Positions 61,690-64,000 of a stretch of DNA of 64,000 nucleotides are shown here, one piece after another. The translations under genes and the position numbers were made by a program. Position 1 is the first letter of the stretch. Each line of letters starts with the position of its first letter. Below the pieces are notes generated by a model. The model had not been told where the DNA came from. It saw only the letters and a list, made by a program, of their open reading frames with translations, and made no database searches. Origin of the DNA: an uncultured Bacteroidales bacterium (GTDB lineage: Bacteria > Bacteroidota > Bacteroidia > Bacteroidales > Bacteroidaceae); contig CADCNQ010000008.1 of assembly GCA_902802815.1 (NCBI GenBank), forward strand, positions 1-64,000. The letters run 5' to 3'.

Positions 61690-62532
61690 ATGATAGGAGA
61701 ATATACTGACGACGAACTGCACCGCCTCCACGAGGTGCTCTACGAGATACTGGCGGAGATTATCCGCGTGTGCGAGGTGCTCAGAATACCGTATTTCATT
61801 CAGGGCGGCACAGCCATCGGTGCCTTCTTCGAGCAGGCCATTCTGCCGTGGGACGACGACATCGACATCGGTATGACGCGTGAGAATTACGAGCGCTTCC
61901 TCCGCGAGGCTCCCGCTGTGCTCGACAAGGAGAAGTACTTCCTCCAGTGGCTCGGCACCGACCCCCGCACGCCCTTCTATTTTGCCAAGATGAGGCGCAA
62001 CAACACTGTGTTCCTCGAGCACAACTACCGCCACCTGCCTATTCATCAGGGCATCTATATCGACATATTTCCCTTCGACAAGGTGCCCGACACCCAGTGG
62101 CTGCAGCGTGCGCAGCGCACTTTGGCCAACTTCTTCAACTGCTGTTTCATGGGTAAGGAGGTGTGGCAGTGGAAGCATTGCGGCCGCTGCGAGATAGACC
62201 GCCCCACCAATCGCGGTTTCCTGCCCTGCCTTCTCCAGCGTATTGTGCAGACGCCGCTCTCCAAGCGTATGGTGTACGGTCTGCTGCGCTGGTCGCAGAC
62301 GCTGTTCGGCGGTTTGCGCGGAGCCACGTTCTACAATATGGTGCTCATGCCCAGGGACCACATCGCCGTGGAGGCCATTGAGCATCCGGAGCGCCGTACC
62401 TTCGGTCCTCTCACCGTGTGGGCGCCCAGCGACCTCGAGACCTACCTGCGCCGCCACTACCGCAATCTGCGCCGCGTGATTCCCAAGGAGGAGCAGCAAA
62501 ACCACCGTCCCGATGTCTTGAAATTCGAATGA
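61690..62532 (+). CDS. LicD-family phosphotransferase
   Basis: A 280-residue nucleotidyltransferase-fold protein. The LicD core is in IPYFIQGGTAIGAFF and LPWDDDIDIGMTRENYERF, where the Asp cluster binds metal. LicD-type enzymes attach phosphocholine or other phospho-groups to surface glycans, a modification known to affect host interaction in other bacteria. The phospho-group used here is unknown; no choline uptake or licC-like gene is visible. The stop overlaps the flippase ATG. Confidence 0.92.
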   Translation: MIGEYTDDELHRLHEVLYEILAEIIRVCEVLRIPYFIQGGTAIGAFFEQAILPWDDDIDIGMTRENYERFLREAPAVLDKEKYFLQWLGTDPRTPFYFAKMRRNNTVFLEHNYRHLPIHQGIYIDIFPFDKVPDTQWLQRAQRTLANFFNCCFMGKEVWQWKHCGRCEIDRPTNRGFLPCLLQRIVQTPLSKRMVYGLLRWSQTLFGGLRGATFYNMVLMPRDHIAVEAIEHPERRTFGPLTVWAPSDLETYLRRHYRNLRRVIPKEEQQNHRPDVLKFE

Positions 62533-63968
62533 TGCAGGAGCAGGACCTCAAGGAGCGCACCTCGCGGGCATTGGCCTGGAGCGGAGTGAACAGCGGTATG
62601 ACGCAGCTGCTCAATCTCGTCATCGGCATCTTCCTCGCCCGTCTGCTGTCTCCCGGCGACTACGGTATCGTGGGCGTGCTGGCCATCTTCTCGGCTCTTG
62701 CCGGCAATCTGCAGGACGTGGGTTTCACGCAGAGCCTTATCAATCTCAGGAGCCCTGAGAACCGCGACTACAACAGCGTCTTCTGGTTTTCCGCTGTCAC
62801 GAGCCTCTGCCTCTACGCGCTGCTTTTTCTCTCTGCGCCCCTCATTGCCGCTTTCTACCACGAGGAACTTCTCGTGGAGCTCTCCCGTGTGCTTTTCCTC
62901 GGTTTCTTCATCGCCTCGCTGAGCATCCCATCGGGTGCGTGGCTGAAGAAGAACCTGCGCAACCGCGAGATGGCGGAAATCGGTCTCACGGCCCTCGTCC
63001 TCTCCGGCATCACAGGCATCGCTGTGGCTGTCATGGGCGGGCGCCACTGGGCTCTCGTGGCTCAGCAGCTCACCTATATCGGCATCACCACCGTCGGCCG
63101 TTTCATCGCCTGTCCCTGGCGTCCGTCGCTGTCGTGGGAGTTCGCTCCCGTGCGGGGTATGATGCGTTTCGGCGTGAACATCTTCCTCACGAATGTCGTC
63201 AACACCCTCTCGCAAAATCTTCTCACCGTCGTCTTCGGCCATTATCTCTCGAAGGCCGCCACGGGATTCTACACGCGTGCCAACATGTGGAACAATATGG
63301 GCCACCAGCTTGTGAGCAACACCACCAACCAACTGGCGCAGACGGTCTTCGTCGAGGTGCGCGAGGAGCGCGAACGCGAGGTGCGTGTGTGGCGCAAAAT
63401 GCTTCGCTTCACGGCCTTCCTCTCCATGCCGGCCATGCTGGGTCTCTCGCTCATCAGCGACGAAGTTACCGCCATCCTCGGTCCCCAGTGGGCCGAGTCG
63501 GCTCCCCTGCTGCGCGTGCTTGCTGTCAGCGGTGCCTTCATGCCCGTCTATACGCTCTACCAGAGTATGCTGATATCCCACGGCCGGGGTCGTGCCTACA
63601 TGCTTCTCGGGGTGGGGCAGGTGGTGTGTCTGCTGGCCGCGGCTCTGCTCCTTGCACGCGAGGGTGTGTACGTCATGGTGGTGGCCTATTCCGTGTTGCA
63701 GATATTGTATCTCATCCCCTGGCAGATGGTCACGGGGCGCGTGTGCGATGTGCGTGCCGGTATGGTGGTGCGCGACATTCTGCCCTATCTTCTTTCCGCC
63801 GCTGCGGTGATGATGCTCACCTGGGCGCTGACGAGTCCCTTCGAGGGTATTCCGTTCTGGCTGATGCTCCTTGTGCGCATACCGCTTGCCGCCGTTCTCT
63901 ATGCCGTGCTGATGTGGGTGCGCCGCGATGATATGATGACGGAGATAATGCGTTTTGTGAGACGATGA
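62529..63968 (+). CDS. Polysaccharide flippase (Wzx/MOP superfamily, WzxC-like)
   Basis: 479 residues from the ATG overlapping licD (a second ATG follows directly). Helices fill the protein in the 12-14 TM pattern of oligosaccharide flippases, with GIFLARLLSPGDYGIVGVLA and ARANMWNNMGHQLVSNTTNQ characteristic of the WzxC/AmsL subgroup. It moves lipid-linked repeat units across the inner membrane. Its stop overlaps the next gene's start (ATGA). The longer frame from 62418 is only the reading frame inside licD. Confidence 0.93.
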   Translation: MMQEQDLKERTSRALAWSGVNSGMTQLLNLVIGIFLARLLSPGDYGIVGVLAIFSALAGNLQDVGFTQSLINLRSPENRDYNSVFWFSAVTSLCLYALLFLSAPLIAAFYHEELLVELSRVLFLGFFIASLSIPSGAWLKKNLRNREMAEIGLTALVLSGITGIAVAVMGGRHWALVAQQLTYIGITTVGRFIACPWRPSLSWEFAPVRGMMRFGVNIFLTNVVNTLSQNLLTVVFGHYLSKAATGFYTRANMWNNMGHQLVSNTTNQLAQTVFVEVREEREREVRVWRKMLRFTAFLSMPAMLGLSLISDEVTAILGPQWAESAPLLRVLAVSGAFMPVYTLYQSMLISHGRGRAYMLLGVGQVVCLLAAALLLAREGVYVMVVAYSVLQILYLIPWQMVTGRVCDVRAGMVVRDILPYLLSAAAVMMLTWALTSPFEGIPFWLMLLVRIPLAAVLYAVLMWVRRDDMMTEIMRFVRR

Positions 63969-64000
63969 GGATATCTGTGGTACTTTGCACCTATAACGGT
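63965..64000 (+). CDS. Glycosyltransferase family 2, N-terminal fragment at window edge
   Basis: Only twelve codons are visible: MRISVVLCTYNG, the standard opening of a GT2 enzyme. The ATG overlaps the flippase stop. The rest lies beyond the window. Confidence 0.8.
   Translation, partial: MRISVVLCTYNG

Noticed and set aside
60808..62505. A 565-codon frame antisense to the second acyltransferase and licD
   Set aside because: Antisense to two overlapping functional genes; composition typical of reversed coding DNA.
62457..63581. A 374-codon frame antisense to the flippase gene
   Set aside because: Highly charged, no hydrophobic or domain pattern; the plus-strand flippase is unambiguous.

Overview
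The window looks like a chromosomal segment of a gut-type Bacteroidales, most likely Prevotellaceae. The main evidence is the promoter signature: the Bacteroidetes -7 box TAnnTTTG stands before most transcription units, and purine-rich ribosome binding sites are not used consistently. The gene families agree: a Bacteroidetes-type sufBCD–DUF2851 group, a YfhO membrane protein, a YqiK-like flotillin, DUF6055 and GH141 secreted proteins, and the secreted-protein C-terminal tail of the form YDLxGRxV...GIYI. This placement is inference from gene content; no alignment was run. About 56 protein genes, three tRNAs and several short tandem-repeat arrays are supported.

Layout. 1-435: edge of a leftward gene fragment and heptamer repeats. 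436-8525: an AraC regulator followed by a divergent pair of large secreted glycosidases (GH29 and GH141-like) that probably attack fucosylated glycans. 8526-8870: terminator and possible gene scraps. 8871-20295: housekeeping and transport genes (amino-acid/dicarboxylate symporter, MATE exporter, epimerase, NAD(P)HX dehydratase, SGNH hydrolase, PAP2-rpoN-rnr-bcp operon, hemolysin III homologue, tRNA-Met, ribF). 20370-26824: a leftward operon topA-aroK-speA-argB-ECF sigma-putative anti-sigma. 26973-30317: NfeD-like/flotillin pair, tRNA-Leu with a GH105 remnant behind it, an 11-bp repeat array, and tRNA-Asn. 30421-41643: ctp protease, a microprotein, then rimP-nusA-infB-small membrane protein-sufB-sufC-sufD-DUF2851, which reads as one long unit. 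41768-43309: DASS anion transporter. 43525-51200: a secreted DUF6055 metallopeptidase-like protein, a GNAT enzyme, and the glucuronate route uxaC-exuT-uxuA-uxuB. 51202-54980: rpsO-typA-yifB, leftward. 55085-64000: a cell-surface polysaccharide cluster (YfhO, two GT2, GT4, two acyltransferases, LicD, flippase) that runs off the right edge.

Functionally, the window combines glycan attack outside the cell (fucosidases, GH105 remnant), uptake and use of hexuronate, and synthesis of surface polysaccharide, separated by conserved information-processing operons. The less ordinary signals are: a family of 7-bp tandem repeats in at least six intergenic spots; promoters placed only 4-13 bp from start codons, which predicts leaderless or nearly leaderless mRNAs; a four-cysteine C-terminal motif in the DUF2851 protein encoded directly behind sufBCD; a cysteine-rich SufD tail; a truncated GH105 gene immediately behind tRNA-Leu; and matching C-terminal cassettes on the two divergent glycosidases. 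I found no CRISPR array, prophage, insertion sequence or clear defence system.
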